Shown: positions 8,671 through 17,413 of the stretch, piece after piece | How the letters are laid out: each line of letters opens with the position of its first letter | How positions within the stretch are numbered: position 1 is the stretch's first letter | NCBI RefSeq assembly: GCF_009665255.1 | Contig: NZ_CP035686.1 | Coordinates: 620,001 to 684,000, forward strand | Source of the DNA: Vibrio metoecus | Lineage (GTDB): Bacteria; Pseudomonadota; Gammaproteobacteria; Enterobacterales; Vibrionaceae | Length of the DNA stretch: 64,000 nt | Direction of reading: 5' to 3' | Position numbers and translations under genes: made by a program | The notes under the pieces: generated by a model | The model's input: the letters and a program-made list of their open reading frames with translations, nothing else | Database searches by the model: none | What the model was told of the DNA's origin: nothing

Positions 8671-8694
8671 ATGAATTAAATAAATTTAAGTCAT
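8671..8694. promoter_or_regulatory. Nearly perfect inverted repeat, probable LysR operator for lrgAB
   Basis: Two 11-base arms (ATGAaTTAAAT and ATTTAAgTCAT) face each other across two bases. All arm positions pair except one per arm. This is a typical T-N11-A LysR recognition architecture, located 29 bases before the regulator start codon and 64 bases before lrgA. Confidence 0.65.
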
Positions 8695-8757
8695 TTTATG
8701 CTGGTAATCACCCGGAATACAATGTGACCCAGTTCCCATTTTATCTAGGCAACCTTA

Positions 8758-9198
8758 ATGCAAAACGTTACGCGTACTTTTCAGTTCAAGCATAGCCTAC
8801 TGATTGTCGTTCAAGTGGCGGCACTTTCACTGATTTGGTTTTTCTCCGATTGGTTGGTCAATCAGTTTCACCTGCCGTTACCCGCCAATTTAACGGGAAT
8901 GCTGATTTTGTTGTTACTGGTCATGCTCAGAGTGGTAAATGTCGAGTGGTTTCGGCGCGGGGCGAGCTGGTTGCTGGCTGAAATGTTGTTGTTTTTTGTT
9001 CCGGCTGTCGTGGCGGTAGTGAATTACCAAGACTTAATGCGCCAAGAGGGGATGAAAATAGGTGTGGTGCTCGTGGCGAGTACCATTTTGGTGATCGCTT
9101 CTACTGCTTGGGTTGTCGATAAAATGCATCGGGTAGAGCTGGTTTTAGCCAGACGCAAACGTCGCCAAATGATGTTTGCTCGAAGTGTGGAGAAGTAG
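8758..9198 (+). CDS. CidA/LrgA family holin-like membrane protein
   Basis: A 146-residue inner-membrane protein of the CidA/LrgA family, with about four transmembrane helices and the conserved LPLPANLTGMLILLLL motif near residues 40-55 and the LLFFVPAVVAV motif near 80. Family members act with LrgB/CidB proteins in murein hydrolase control, programmed lysis or pyruvate uptake, depending on species. A basic cytoplasmic tail (RRKRRQ) is present. lrgB starts 5 bases after the stop, so the two form one unit controlled by the divergent LysR gene. Confidence 0.88.
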   Translation: MQNVTRTFQFKHSLLIVVQVAALSLIWFFSDWLVNQFHLPLPANLTGMLILLLLVMLRVVNVEWFRRGASWLLAEMLLFFVPAVVAVVNYQDLMRQEGMKIGVVLVASTILVIASTAWVVDKMHRVELVLARRKRRQMMFARSVEK

Positions 9199-9203
9199 AA
9201 CTC

Positions 9204-9893
9204 ATGTCGACGTCATTACTTAGCCTTTTCTGTTTCCTGCTCACGTTGCTGTTTTACTATGCGAGTAAATTTCTTTATCGACGTAAACGCAGTTTGTTGC
9301 TGATGCCGCTGTTACTCGCGCCATTGCTGCTCGTCATCGTTGTGATGATGTTTCATATTCCTTACCAAGCTTACATGGCCGATGCCCATTGGCTATTGTG
9401 GTTACTCGGTCCTGCAACCGTGGCTTTTGCGGTTCCGGTTTACGATAACCGAGCCTTATTGCGTCAGCACTGGTTATCGCTGTCGGTTGGTGTGATGGTG
9501 TCTGTGTTAGTCGCGATCTCAAGCACGGTTTTGCTAGCGCGTTGGCTCAACCTTCCTGAGTTGTTACAACGCAGTCTGGCTATGCGTTCGATCACGACTC
9601 CTTTTGCCGTTGAGGCCACCAAATCAATTGGTGGACAAAGTGATCTGACCGCACTGTTTGTGGTGTTGACTGGCGTGATAGGAATGGCGGTGGGTGAGGT
9701 GATCCTCACGGTGCTTTCTATTCGCTCTCGCTTGGGGAAAGGGGCTAGCTTGGGGGCTTCAGCTCATGGGGCTGGCACTGCAAAAGCCTATCAAATCGGT
9801 AATTCAGAAGGCGTGGTGTCCAGCGTTGTGATGATGCTGGCGGGCATGGTGACTGTGGTGATTGCCCCTTGGATTGGGCGCTGGTTTTGGTGA
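9204..9893 (+). CDS. LrgB/CidB family membrane protein
   Basis: A 229-residue polytopic inner-membrane protein of the LrgB family. It shows the conserved RSITTPFAVEATKSIGG segment (about 129-145) and LGASAHGAGTAKAYQIG (about 185-201), the two most conserved blocks of the family. It is the partner of the upstream CidA/LrgA protein. Family roles include modulation of murein hydrolases and, for some members, pyruvate or glycolate transport; which applies here cannot be told from sequence. A strong terminator follows. Confidence 0.9.
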   Translation: MSTSLLSLFCFLLTLLFYYASKFLYRRKRSLLLMPLLLAPLLLVIVVMMFHIPYQAYMADAHWLLWLLGPATVAFAVPVYDNRALLRQHWLSLSVGVMVSVLVAISSTVLLARWLNLPELLQRSLAMRSITTPFAVEATKSIGGQSDLTALFVVLTGVIGMAVGEVILTVLSIRSRLGKGASLGASAHGAGTAKAYQIGNSEGVVSSVVMMLAGMVTVVIAPWIGRWFW

Positions 9894-9921
9894 TAGGCAG
9901 AGATTGAAACTCTCCCCTAAT

Positions 9922-9955
9922 AAAAAATCCCCTACTGGGCAGGGGATTTTTTATT
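9922..9955. terminator. Bidirectional intrinsic terminator between lrgB and fldA
   Basis: An AAAAAATCCCC / GGGGATTTTTT hairpin with a nine-base loop, flanked by A and T tracts, is shared by convergent genes. Confidence 0.9.
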
Positions 9956-9968
9956 TTGACTCTGCAAA

Positions 9969-10496
9969 TTAGTCTTCAAGTTCAGCGAGACACATCTCTT
10001 CATAAACTTGGTTAACCCATTTGGTTACGCGTTGCTCTGTCAGTTCTGGCTGGCGATCCTCATCGATACACAGACCGACAAAGTGGTTTTCATCAACCAG
10101 AGCTTTAGATGCTTCGAACTCGTAGCCTTCTGTTGGCCAGTTACCGACAATGGTTGCGCCTTTGGCTTGAACGATGTCACGAACAGTGCCCATCGCATCA
10201 CAGAAGTACTCTGCGTAATCTTCTTGGTCACCACAACCAAAAATAGCCACAAGCTTAGTTGAGAAATCAATGGCTTCCAGCTCAGGGAAAAAGTCGTCCC
10301 AGTCACACTGTGCTTCACCGTAATACCAAGTTGGGATGCCCAACAACAGCAGGTCGAAGTTATTGATGTCTTCTTTACTGCTTTTGGCAATATCTTGTAC
10401 GTGAACGAGTTTTTTACCGAGTTGTTTTTGAATCATCTTTGCAATTGCTTCGGTGTTGCCGGTGTCGCTGCCAAAGAAGATACCTACACTTGCCAT
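9969..10496 (-). CDS. fldA: Flavodoxin FldA
   Basis: FldA is a long-chain FMN flavodoxin of 175 residues and a low-potential electron carrier (for example to radical SAM enzymes and anaerobic reductases). The FMN phosphate loop GSDTGNTEAIA is at about 9-19, and the isoalloxazine loops are PTWYYGEAQCDW (about 55-66) and FGCGDQEDYAEYF (about 88-100). The 20-residue insertion typical of long-chain flavodoxins is present. It is the last gene of a leftward group after ybfF and the DUF2788 gene. Confidence 0.95.
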   Translation of the reverse strand: MASVGIFFGSDTGNTEAIAKMIQKQLGKKLVHVQDIAKSSKEDINNFDLLLLGIPTWYYGEAQCDWDDFFPELEAIDFSTKLVAIFGCGDQEDYAEYFCDAMGTVRDIVQAKGATIVGNWPTEGYEFEASKALVDENHFVGLCIDEDRQPELTEQRVTKWVNQVYEEMCLAELED

Positions 10497-10544
10497 AGAG
10501 TCATTACCTTTAGATTGTTATAGAGTTGCGAAGCCTCGTTGAGC

Positions 10545-10766
10545 TTAACCTAGCCCACTGCCTTCCCAAGTCAATTGAATTATGCCTTTGGCGACAAAGC
10601 CTGCGCACCCCAAAAAGAGAACTAACCACACAATACGACGCCCGAAAGCCGGAACATTGCCTTGTTTCAACACATCTTTAATTGCCATACCGATCAAGAA
10701 AAAGATTGAGGCAAACAGCAGATCGAGTCCCACCGACTCCAGCATGTTCATATAGTCGTAAAGCAT
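10545..10766 (-). CDS. DUF2788 small membrane protein
   Basis: A 73-residue protein with two predicted transmembrane helices (about 11-29 and 46-63) separated by a short basic loop (KDVLKQGNVPAFGRR). It fits the DUF2788 family that accompanies fldA in Vibrionaceae. No enzymatic motif is visible and its function is unknown. It lies between ybfF and fldA in the same orientation. Confidence 0.75.
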   Translation of the reverse strand: MLYDYMNMLESVGLDLLFASIFFLIGMAIKDVLKQGNVPAFGRRIVWLVLFLGCAGFVAKGIIQLTWEGSGLG

Positions 10767-10855
10767 GATATTCCTTTATGCCAAATTGCTTGCGCGCACT
10801 ATACCACTGTTATCCGACAAAGTTAATGCGTCGAATGTTTCTCAATTCACACTTG

Positions 10856-11635
10856 TTAGCCTGAAATTGGTGTATCAATAAACTTGCGTATAGCGCGCAG
10901 TACTTCAGCCGGTTTCTCCGCATGCAGCCAGTGCCCCGTGTTGGCGATCACATGGGCTTTGGCTTGGCTAAATTGGGCTTGAACCATAGGCTGATGTTGT
11001 GTCGTGAGATAATCGGAATCCGCACCTTTGATAAATAGGGTTGGAATTCGGCATTTGGCGATAATGTTCCAACCCAGAATCTCTGCATAATGTGCTTTCA
11101 AAGCAGCAACATTGAAACGCCATGTCATCACGTTTTGATCTGACATCAAAGATTTGCCGAGAAACTGGCGTACACCTTCCATTCCAATATGTTGAGCAAG
11201 GATTGACATCACTTCGCTGCGCGACGTTGGTTTCTGCGCTAACACGGCATCGAGTCCGGCAAACACATTATCGTGACGACGTTGGGTATAAGCGACCGGT
11301 GACATGTCTAAAACCACCAATTGGCTAATTTTCGGTGCGGCGATATCAGCTAATTTCATCGCCACTTTGCCACCCATCGAGTGGCCAATTACGATGACAG
11401 AATTGAGATTGAGATGCTCAAGTAACTGATTCACATCTTGCGCCATCAGATCATAATTGTGTTCATCACTGTGGAAAGAAAGCCCGTGGTTACGGAGATC
11501 TAGACTCAGTACCTGATGATCGTTTTTTAGATCGCGAGCAAGCAAGCCAAGGTTATCTAAGCTGCCGAATAGACCGTGGATCAGAACGACTGTCTGTCCA
11601 TTGCCCTCTAGTTTGTAATTTAGAAGTGCTGACAT
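10856..11635 (-). CDS. ybfF: Alpha/beta-hydrolase YbfF-type esterase
   Basis: A 259-residue cytoplasmic esterase of the alpha/beta-hydrolase superfamily. An oxyanion-hole HGLFGS motif is at about 20-25, the nucleophile elbow GHSMGGKVAM near residue 85, and the catalytic His in NTGHWLHAEKP near 237. E. coli YbfF hydrolyses short acyl esters and palmitoyl/malonyl-CoA in vitro. It is divergent from seqA, as in E. coli, where ybfF-seqA-pgm is a conserved neighbourhood. Confidence 0.9.
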   Translation of the reverse strand: MSALLNYKLEGNGQTVVLIHGLFGSLDNLGLLARDLKNDHQVLSLDLRNHGLSFHSDEHNYDLMAQDVNQLLEHLNLNSVIVIGHSMGGKVAMKLADIAAPKISQLVVLDMSPVAYTQRRHDNVFAGLDAVLAQKPTSRSEVMSILAQHIGMEGVRQFLGKSLMSDQNVMTWRFNVAALKAHYAEILGWNIIAKCRIPTLFIKGADSDYLTTQHQPMVQAQFSQAKAHVIANTGHWLHAEKPAEVLRAIRKFIDTPISG

Positions 11636-11727
11636 TTTATCTTATTAGTGATTGGTTTAACGTAGAGTCTCAGTAAAGATCTCGCTATAATCCCCGAAAG
11701 TTTAAACATAGAGATTGTGAAAAGCGA

Positions 11728-12264
11728 ATGAAAACAATTGAGGTTGATGAGGATCTATACCGTTACATTGCGAGCCAGACTCTGCATATTGGTGAAAGTG
11801 CCTCCGATATTTTGCGTCGTCTTCTCAATGTGGATGGTAGTGAGTTAGCCACTGCTACACCTGTTGTTGAGCCAAAAGGCATTGTGGTGAGCAAAGACGC
11901 AGCGTTAGATACCAAAATTGATGGTGTTAAAGAAATGCGTTCACTGCTGATTTCCGATGAATTTGCAGGCCTGAAGAATGCAATCGACCGTTTTATGTTG
12001 GTGCTGTCTACTCTTCATCGCATCGACTCTGCGAGCTTTTCTGAAGCGACTATGGTGAAAGGCCGTAAGCGCGTTTATTTTGCTGACAATGAACAGACTT
12101 TGTTAGCCAGTGGGCAAACCACTAAGCCGAAAGCGATTCCAAATACACCGTTTTGGGTGATCACTAATAACAATACCAGCCGTAAGCAACAAATGGTGGA
12201 GCAGGTGATGGTACGCATGGGCTTCCCAAGCGACATTATTGAGAAAGTTACCCATTCTATTTGA
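11728..12264 (+). CDS. seqA: Negative modulator of replication initiation SeqA
   Basis: SeqA binds clustered hemimethylated GATC sites, sequesters oriC after initiation and organises new DNA behind forks. The 178 residues fit the family. The N-terminal oligomerisation and ribbon-helix-helix part (MKTIEVDEDLYRYIASQ...SDILRRLL) is joined by a flexible linker (about 40-65) to the C-terminal DNA-binding domain, which has VKGRKRVYFADNEQTLLASG near 112-131 and NNNTSRKQQM near 151. A TATAAT lies at 11686-11691 but lacks a clear -35. A terminator separates it from pgm. Confidence 0.96.
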   Translation: MKTIEVDEDLYRYIASQTLHIGESASDILRRLLNVDGSELATATPVVEPKGIVVSKDAALDTKIDGVKEMRSLLISDEFAGLKNAIDRFMLVLSTLHRIDSASFSEATMVKGRKRVYFADNEQTLLASGQTTKPKAIPNTPFWVITNNNTSRKQQMVEQVMVRMGFPSDIIEKVTHSI

Positions 12265-12299
12265 TTTTTGCTGATTACAGCCAAAAACTCTGATTCAAG

Positions 12300-12345
12300 C
12301 CTCATAATGCGTAGCGTTACGCCGTTATTATGGGGTTTTATTTTA
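12300..12345 (+). terminator. Likely intrinsic terminator between seqA and pgm
   Basis: CCTCATAAT pairs with ATTATGGGG (one wobble) around an inner GCGTA/TACGC stem, followed by TTTTATTTT. This suggests that pgm is at least partly transcribed on its own. Confidence 0.65.
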
Positions 12346-12372
12346 TGTGAAATTTAAAGAAAGGATGTCACT

Positions 12373-14019
12373 ATGGCTATGCACCCTCGTGCAGGACAAA
12401 AGGCGCAACAAGAGGATCTCCACAATATCCCGGCGCTGGTTGCAAATTATTACCTACTCCAGCCAGAAGCTGGAAATATGGCGCATAAAGTCGAGTTTGG
12501 TACATCGGGACACCGAGGTACAGCAGATAAAACGACGTTTAACGAACATCATATTCTTGCGATTGCACAAGCCGTGGCAGATGTACGCCGCGAGCAAGGC
12601 GTTACAGGCCCAATCTTCATTGGCAAAGATACACATGCGCTTTCTGAGCCTGCATTTAGCAGTGTGCTCGAAGTGCTGATTGCCAACGACATTGAAGTGA
12701 TTGTTCAAGAAAATAACGGCTATACACCCACGCCAGGTATTTCACACGCGATTTTAACTTACAACCTGAAGCATGCAGATAAAGCAGATGGTATTGTAAT
12801 TACACCTTCGCACAACCCACCACAAGATGGTGGTATCAAATACAACCCTCCGCACGGTGGTCCAGCCGAAGGTGAGTTAACCCAAGCGATTGAAGATCGT
12901 GCTAATGCATACATCGGCAATCACTTGGCAGGTGTGAAACGTATGCCGATTGCGTTGGCTAAACAATCCGAGCTGCTCAAGCAAGTCGATTTGGTCAAAC
13001 CATACGTAGACGATCTGGTTAATGTGATCGACATGGCGGCAATTCAAAAAGCTAAGCTCAAAATGGGTGTAGATCCACTGGGTGGCAGTGGCATCGATTA
13101 CTGGCGTCAAATTGGTAAAGCCTACCAACTGGATCTGACTCTGGTGAGTGAAGCTATCGATCCAAGCTTCCAATTCATGTCATTAGATAAAGATGGCGTG
13201 ATCCGCATGGATTGTTCTTCACCTTATGCGATGGCTGGTTTGCTGGCGCTGAAAGATGAGTACGATTTAGCTTTTGGCAACGATCCTGATTACGATCGCC
13301 ACGGCATTGTTACGCCAAAAGGTTTGATGAATCCTAACCATTTTCTCGCGGTGTGCATTGATTATCTGTACCGCCACCGTAAGGGTTGGGCAGAGAATGT
13401 TGCGGTAGGTAAAACCCTCGTTTCTAGTGCCATGATTGATAAAGTGGTCACCGATCTAGGTCGTGAACTCTGTGAAGTGCCAGTGGGCTTCAAATGGTTT
13501 GTAGATGGTCTGCACTCAGGTCGTTTTGGTTTTGGCGGAGAAGAGAGTGCGGGCGCATCTTTCCTACGTCAAGATGGTACACCTTGGTCTACTGACAAAG
13601 ACGGTATCATTCTATGTTTGCTAGCGGCCGAAATCACCGCGGTAACAGGTAAGAATCCGCAACAATACTATGATGAGCTAGCGGCTAAGCACGGTGATTC
13701 TCATTACAGCCGTATTCAAGCTGTGGCAAATGGCCCACAGAAGAATGTACTGAAAAAGCTGTCTCCTGAAATGGTTGCTGCACAAACCTTAGCAGGAGAT
13801 CCAATTACAGCTCGTTTGACTCATGCGCCAGGCAATGGTGCGGCGATTGGTGGCCTGAAAGTGACAACAGATTACGGGTGGTTTGCGGCTCGTCCTTCTG
13901 GCACAGAAGATATCTACAAGATCTATTGTGAGAGCTTTAAAGGTGCAGAACACTTGAAACAGATTGAGTCTGAAGCTCAGCAGATTGTGAACCAAGTGTT
14001 TAAAGACGCGGGTTTATAA
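12373..14019 (+). CDS. pgm: Phosphoglucomutase (alpha-D-glucose phosphate-specific)
   Basis: Pgm interconverts glucose-1-phosphate and glucose-6-phosphate, linking glycolysis with UDP-glucose and polysaccharide synthesis. The 548-residue protein has the four-domain phosphohexomutase plan. GTSGHRG is at 43-49 and the phosphoserine Ser146 in TPSHNPPQDGG. The metal-binding loop is GNDPDYDRHG near 302-311, the sugar-binding loop GGEESAGASF near 391, and the phosphate-binding RPSGTEDIYKIY near the C-terminus. An AGGATGT ribosome binding site precedes the ATG. Confidence 0.96.
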   Translation: MAMHPRAGQKAQQEDLHNIPALVANYYLLQPEAGNMAHKVEFGTSGHRGTADKTTFNEHHILAIAQAVADVRREQGVTGPIFIGKDTHALSEPAFSSVLEVLIANDIEVIVQENNGYTPTPGISHAILTYNLKHADKADGIVITPSHNPPQDGGIKYNPPHGGPAEGELTQAIEDRANAYIGNHLAGVKRMPIALAKQSELLKQVDLVKPYVDDLVNVIDMAAIQKAKLKMGVDPLGGSGIDYWRQIGKAYQLDLTLVSEAIDPSFQFMSLDKDGVIRMDCSSPYAMAGLLALKDEYDLAFGNDPDYDRHGIVTPKGLMNPNHFLAVCIDYLYRHRKGWAENVAVGKTLVSSAMIDKVVTDLGRELCEVPVGFKWFVDGLHSGRFGFGGEESAGASFLRQDGTPWSTDKDGIILCLLAAEITAVTGKNPQQYYDELAAKHGDSHYSRIQAVANGPQKNVLKKLSPEMVAAQTLAGDPITARLTHAPGNGAAIGGLKVTTDYGWFAARPSGTEDIYKIYCESFKGAEHLKQIESEAQQIVNQVFKDAGL

Positions 14020-14037
14020 TCAATTGTGACGAGATGA

Positions 14038-14066
14038 ACAAGGGGCGATGATATCGCCCCTTTACT
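14038..14066. terminator. Bidirectional intrinsic terminator between pgm and the DUF1853 gene
   Basis: AAGGGGCGAT pairs with ATCGCCCCTT around a short GAT loop, followed by a T-rich tail. Confidence 0.8.
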
Positions 14067-14076
14067 TTTATAGCAC

Positions 14077-14826
14077 TTAAATAGCAGGCCACTGGTCAGG
14101 CACGATAAACCAAAATTTACCGGATTCAGATTGGCAATGCACAAAACCTTCGGTTTGCCCTGAATAAGATGGTGAGCTAGGTTGGCGTCCCGTCAACCAA
14201 TCGGCTTTCTCAAGCAGATACAAAGGTTCATCAATTAAATGCTGCTCACGCTGAAAACACCAATAACCTTGGATTTGGCTTGCATTGAGCGTGTAACCAA
14301 GGCAATCCGTCGGAATTGGCTCATTAGAGAAAGGATTAGTATAAAGACGGCCTTGCATTAGTAAGTGTTGTGATGCTCCAGCCCATAATGGATGTTTTTC
14401 TAGAAATAGAGGGTTTTGAGACAGAGGAAGCTGTTGGTTAAGCATATGATCGAGCTTGATATCCAAACGATCTTCAGGATTAGGTCCGTACCATAGCCCT
14501 TGATGAAGCAGATAGAATTTGATGGCCACTTCCCAATGCTCGTAGTGTTCTGTTTTACGGTTTTTGGCTAAAAAATCTATCGAACCTAAGGTTTTTCCCT
14601 CATTAACTAACTGAATTTCTTCCGAAACGGCAGTATAAAATGGAGTGGCGGTGAATAATTGACCACAGAGATGCTGATAAAGAAAGCCTAAACGCGGATT
14701 TCCTTGATAATCAGACCAATGTTCTCGTACCGTTTTGCTAAACGGGGTTCTACCAACTAAAGGTGCTTTGGCTTGAAACAGGGTAGGGGTATGGGTCACC
14801 CAATCCATTAAGTGTTTTAACTCCAT
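14077..14826 (-). CDS. DUF1853 family protein
   Basis: A 249-residue soluble protein of the DUF1853 family. The most recognisable part is LGSIDFLAKNRKTEHYEHWEVAIKFYL split over about residues 80-106, which together with the YGPNPEDRLDIKLDHML stretch has the look of a PD-(D/E)xK-like core (D in IDF, E and K in WEVAIKF). The nuclease-like reading is an inference from spacing only. Neighbours (pgm, ybgI) do not suggest a role. No function is assigned. Confidence 0.7.
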   Translation of the reverse strand: MELKHLMDWVTHTPTLFQAKAPLVGRTPFSKTVREHWSDYQGNPRLGFLYQHLCGQLFTATPFYTAVSEEIQLVNEGKTLGSIDFLAKNRKTEHYEHWEVAIKFYLLHQGLWYGPNPEDRLDIKLDHMLNQQLPLSQNPLFLEKHPLWAGASQHLLMQGRLYTNPFSNEPIPTDCLGYTLNASQIQGYWCFQREQHLIDEPLYLLEKADWLTGRQPSSPSYSGQTEGFVHCQSESGKFWFIVPDQWPAI

Positions 14827-14915
14827 TCTATCTTCACCACTCTTTTCACATATTTCGACATTCTAGCCTGAAATTGTTATAACCACGCCACCTCTGTTGC
14901 TCAATGGATTACAAG

Positions 14916-15674
14916 ATGAACAATTTACAGCTAGAAGCTTTGCTAAATGAGACATTGTCCCCACAGTTAATTAAAGATTATTGTCCCAACGGTTTACAAG
15001 TCGAAGGTAAAACGAAAGTAAAACGAATTGTCACCGGTGTGACCGCTAGCATGGCTTTAATTAAAGCTGCGATTGAGTTGAAAGCTGATGCTCTTCTGGT
15101 TCACCACGGCTATTTTTGGAAAAGTGAGCCGGAGGCGATTCGCGGCATGAAAGGTCGCCGCATTCGAGCCCTGATCCAAAATGATATTAATCTGTATGCG
15201 TACCATCTGCCTTTAGATATCCATCCACAATTGGGCAACAATGCGCAGCTCGCGCTGCGGCTTGGAATCAGTGTTGAAGGTGGTTTGGAAGGGCATTCAC
15301 AATCGGTGGCTATGTTTGGACGTTTTTCTCAACCATTAACGTGGCAAGAATTGGCGAATCGGATTGGACAAGCGCTGAATCGTAATCCGCTACATATTGC
15401 CCCTGAGCAAGCAGACAAACTGATCGAAACCGTAGGCTGGTGTACCGGTGGTGGACAAGACTACATTGAGTTGGCTGCGAGTCGTGGTTTGGATGCGTTT
15501 ATTTCTGGGGAAATCTCGGAGCGCACGACGTATTCAGCACGAGAACAGTCAATCCATTATTTTTCGGCAGGACATCATGCTACCGAGCGTTATGGGATTA
15601 AAGCGCTAGGGGAATGGCTTGCGGAACATCACGGTTTTGATGTGACCTTTATTGATATTGATAATCCAGTTTAG
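14916..15674 (+). CDS. ybgI: Nif3-like dinuclear metal centre protein YbgI
   Basis: A 252-residue member of the NIF3/YbgI family (also annotated GTP cyclohydrolase 1 type 2 homologue), which forms a ring-shaped hexamer with a dimetal site in each subunit. Metal ligands are visible in LLVHHGYFW (about 64-72), the YHLPLDIHP stretch (about 93-101) and AGHHATERYG near the C-terminus. The start MNNLQLEALL aligns with the family; an in-frame ATG 12 bases upstream was not used. The biochemical role of the family remains unsettled. Confidence 0.9.
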   Translation: MNNLQLEALLNETLSPQLIKDYCPNGLQVEGKTKVKRIVTGVTASMALIKAAIELKADALLVHHGYFWKSEPEAIRGMKGRRIRALIQNDINLYAYHLPLDIHPQLGNNAQLALRLGISVEGGLEGHSQSVAMFGRFSQPLTWQELANRIGQALNRNPLHIAPEQADKLIETVGWCTGGGQDYIELAASRGLDAFISGEISERTTYSAREQSIHYFSAGHHATERYGIKALGEWLAEHHGFDVTFIDIDNPV

Positions 15675-15682
15675 AGCAATAA

Positions 15683-15709
15683 AAAAGAGCGAGATAATCT
15701 CGCTCTTTT
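15683..15709. terminator. Bidirectional intrinsic terminator between ybgI and gltA
   Basis: An AAAAGAGCGAGA / TCTCGCTCTTTT hairpin with a TAA loop lies between convergent genes. Confidence 0.9.
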
Positions 15710-15728
15710 GTTCTTTCTAAATCATGCA

Positions 15729-17018
15729 CTAGCTGCGTTCATGCAGTGGAGTGAAATCACGCAGTTTTTGACCTGTGTACAACTGACGAGGACGGCCGAT
15801 ACGGTTGTCTGGATCGCTGTGCATTTCATTCCAGTGCGCAATCCAACCGATGGTACGAGACATCGCAAAGATCACGGTAAACATTGAGATTGGAATACCA
15901 ATCGCTTTCAGAATAATGCCAGAGTAGAAATCGACGTTTGGATAGAGTTTCTTCTCGATGAAGTACTCATCAGACAGAGCAATGCGCTCAAGCTCCATCG
16001 CGACATCGAGCAGCGGATCTTGAATGCTCAATTCTTTAAGAACTTCATGACAGGCTTCACGCATTACCGTTGCACGTGGGTCGTAGTTTTTGTAAACGCG
16101 GTGACCAAAGCCCATTAGACGGAATGGGTCATCTTTGTCTTTCGCACGTCTTACGTATTCAGGAATCTTATCAACAGAGCCGATCTCTTCCAGCATACGT
16201 AAACAAGCCTCATTTGCTCCACCATGCGCAGGACCCCAAAGAGAAGCGATACCCGCAGCAATACAAGCAAATGGGTTGGCACCGGATGAACCAGCCAGAC
16301 GTACAGTAGACGTTGAAGCATTTTGTTCATGGTCCGCATGCAGTGTGAAAATTTTATCCATTGCACGTGCCACGATTGGATTAACTTCATACTCTTCACA
16401 AGGTGTTGCAAACATCATGTGCAGGAAGTTTTCCGCATAGCTTAAATCGTTACGTGGGTAGATAAATGGTTGACCAACCGAGTATTTGTAACACATCGCC
16501 GCCAGAGTTGGCATTTTTGAAAGCAGACGATAAGCCGCAATCTCTCGGTGTGTGTCATTATTGATATCGAGTGAATCGTGATAGAAAGCGGCTAACGCAC
16601 CAACCACACCACACATAACAGCCATCGGATGAGCATCACGGCGGAAACCGTGGAAAAAGCTCGCTATCTGTTCGTGTACCATGGTGTGACGAGTAACGAT
16701 TTTCTTGAATTCTTCATATTGCTTACGATTAGGGGCTTCACCGTAAAGAAGGATGTAACAAACTTCCAAGTAATCAGCGTTATTGGCTAACTGATCGATA
16801 GGGTAGCCGCGGTGCAACAAAATGCCCTTAGCGCCATCGATATAAGTAATTTGAGATTCACAGGATGCAGTGGCAAGAAAACCCGGGTCAAAAGTAAAGT
16901 AACCGTTTGAGCCTAAAGTACGAACGTCAATTACTTGTGGACCTAGGGATCCGTCCATAATTGGCAATTCGATCGGCGCTTTACCTTCAATGTGAAGGGT
17001 CGCTTTCTTATCCGCCAT
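15729..17018 (-). CDS. gltA: Citrate synthase (type II)
   Basis: GltA condenses acetyl-CoA and oxaloacetate to citrate, the entry step of the TCA cycle. The 429-residue protein is the hexameric, NADH-inhibited Gram-negative type, with the N-terminal beta domain in the first about 50 residues. Active-site stretches are LHADHEQNASTSTVR (catalytic His), WGPAHGGANEA (His) and GFGHRVYKNYDPRA (His/Asp region). The second of two nearby ATGs was chosen because AAGGAG lies six bases ahead of it and directly abuts the first. It is divergent from the sdh-suc operon, as in E. coli. Confidence 0.97.
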   Translation of the reverse strand: MADKKATLHIEGKAPIELPIMDGSLGPQVIDVRTLGSNGYFTFDPGFLATASCESQITYIDGAKGILLHRGYPIDQLANNADYLEVCYILLYGEAPNRKQYEEFKKIVTRHTMVHEQIASFFHGFRRDAHPMAVMCGVVGALAAFYHDSLDINNDTHREIAAYRLLSKMPTLAAMCYKYSVGQPFIYPRNDLSYAENFLHMMFATPCEEYEVNPIVARAMDKIFTLHADHEQNASTSTVRLAGSSGANPFACIAAGIASLWGPAHGGANEACLRMLEEIGSVDKIPEYVRRAKDKDDPFRLMGFGHRVYKNYDPRATVMREACHEVLKELSIQDPLLDVAMELERIALSDEYFIEKKLYPNVDFYSGIILKAIGIPISMFTVIFAMSRTIGWIAHWNEMHSDPDNRIGRPRQLYTGQKLRDFTPLHERS

Positions 17019-17220
17019 AACCATCTCCTTTGTTTATTATTTAATCCGTCCAGGATGTTTTGTGTGTGATTCTTGTACGTCCGATCTTAATTAAAGTCAA
17101 TGATTCTCCTCTGATGTGTGCACTCACTTTGATTTTTTATACATACAAAGTTAAAAATCTGTTCTGTGTAGCAAAAATTGTTACAGCAATTGTATTAGAA
17201 TGTTGCAGTCCGTATAGTGA

Positions 17221-17236
17221 CACAGAAAATTCTGTG
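17221..17236. promoter_or_regulatory. Inverted repeat in the gltA-sdhC control region
   Basis: CACAGAA and TTCTGTG face each other across two A residues. The compact perfect arms look like a protein operator, but no known regulator consensus was matched. Confidence 0.35.
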
Positions 17237-17339
17237 AGAGACCTTATAAATTCAAGGCTAGAAAGAAATTTAACTCAGAGATTTTAGACTTGAGCTTAAC
17301 ATTTAAACTACAATTAACTCGCCAATTTGGTGGCTGAAA

Positions 17340-17356
17340 TGTTGAATAAATGTTAA
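17340..17356 (+). promoter_or_regulatory. ArcA-P box upstream of sdhC
   Basis: TGTTGAATAAATGTTAA matches 15 of 17 positions of the ArcA direct-repeat core (TGTTAATTAAATGTTAA, recalled), 57 bases before the sdhC start. ArcA repression of sdh under low oxygen is well established in E. coli. Confidence 0.6.
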
Positions 17357-17413
17357 TTTATGCGCGTTATCGACCAGAATTCATCCATAACTATAAATGC
17401 TCAATGGAGCTGA

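Larger units (their letters stand above)
17019..17413. other. Divergent control region between gltA and sdhC
   Basis: This 395-base AT-rich region has no credible gene; a 75-codon open frame inside it has no ribosome binding site and is low-complexity. It contains an ArcA-like box next to sdhC, a second weaker ArcA-like match on the other strand (about 17299-17318), and a 16-base inverted repeat at 17221. It must hold the promoters of both TCA transcription units. Confidence 0.6.

Noticed and set aside
17060..17287. 75-codon open frame in the gltA-sdhC intergenic region
   Set aside because: No ribosome binding site, no recognisable protein character, and it lies across the divergent promoter region with operator-like sequences.
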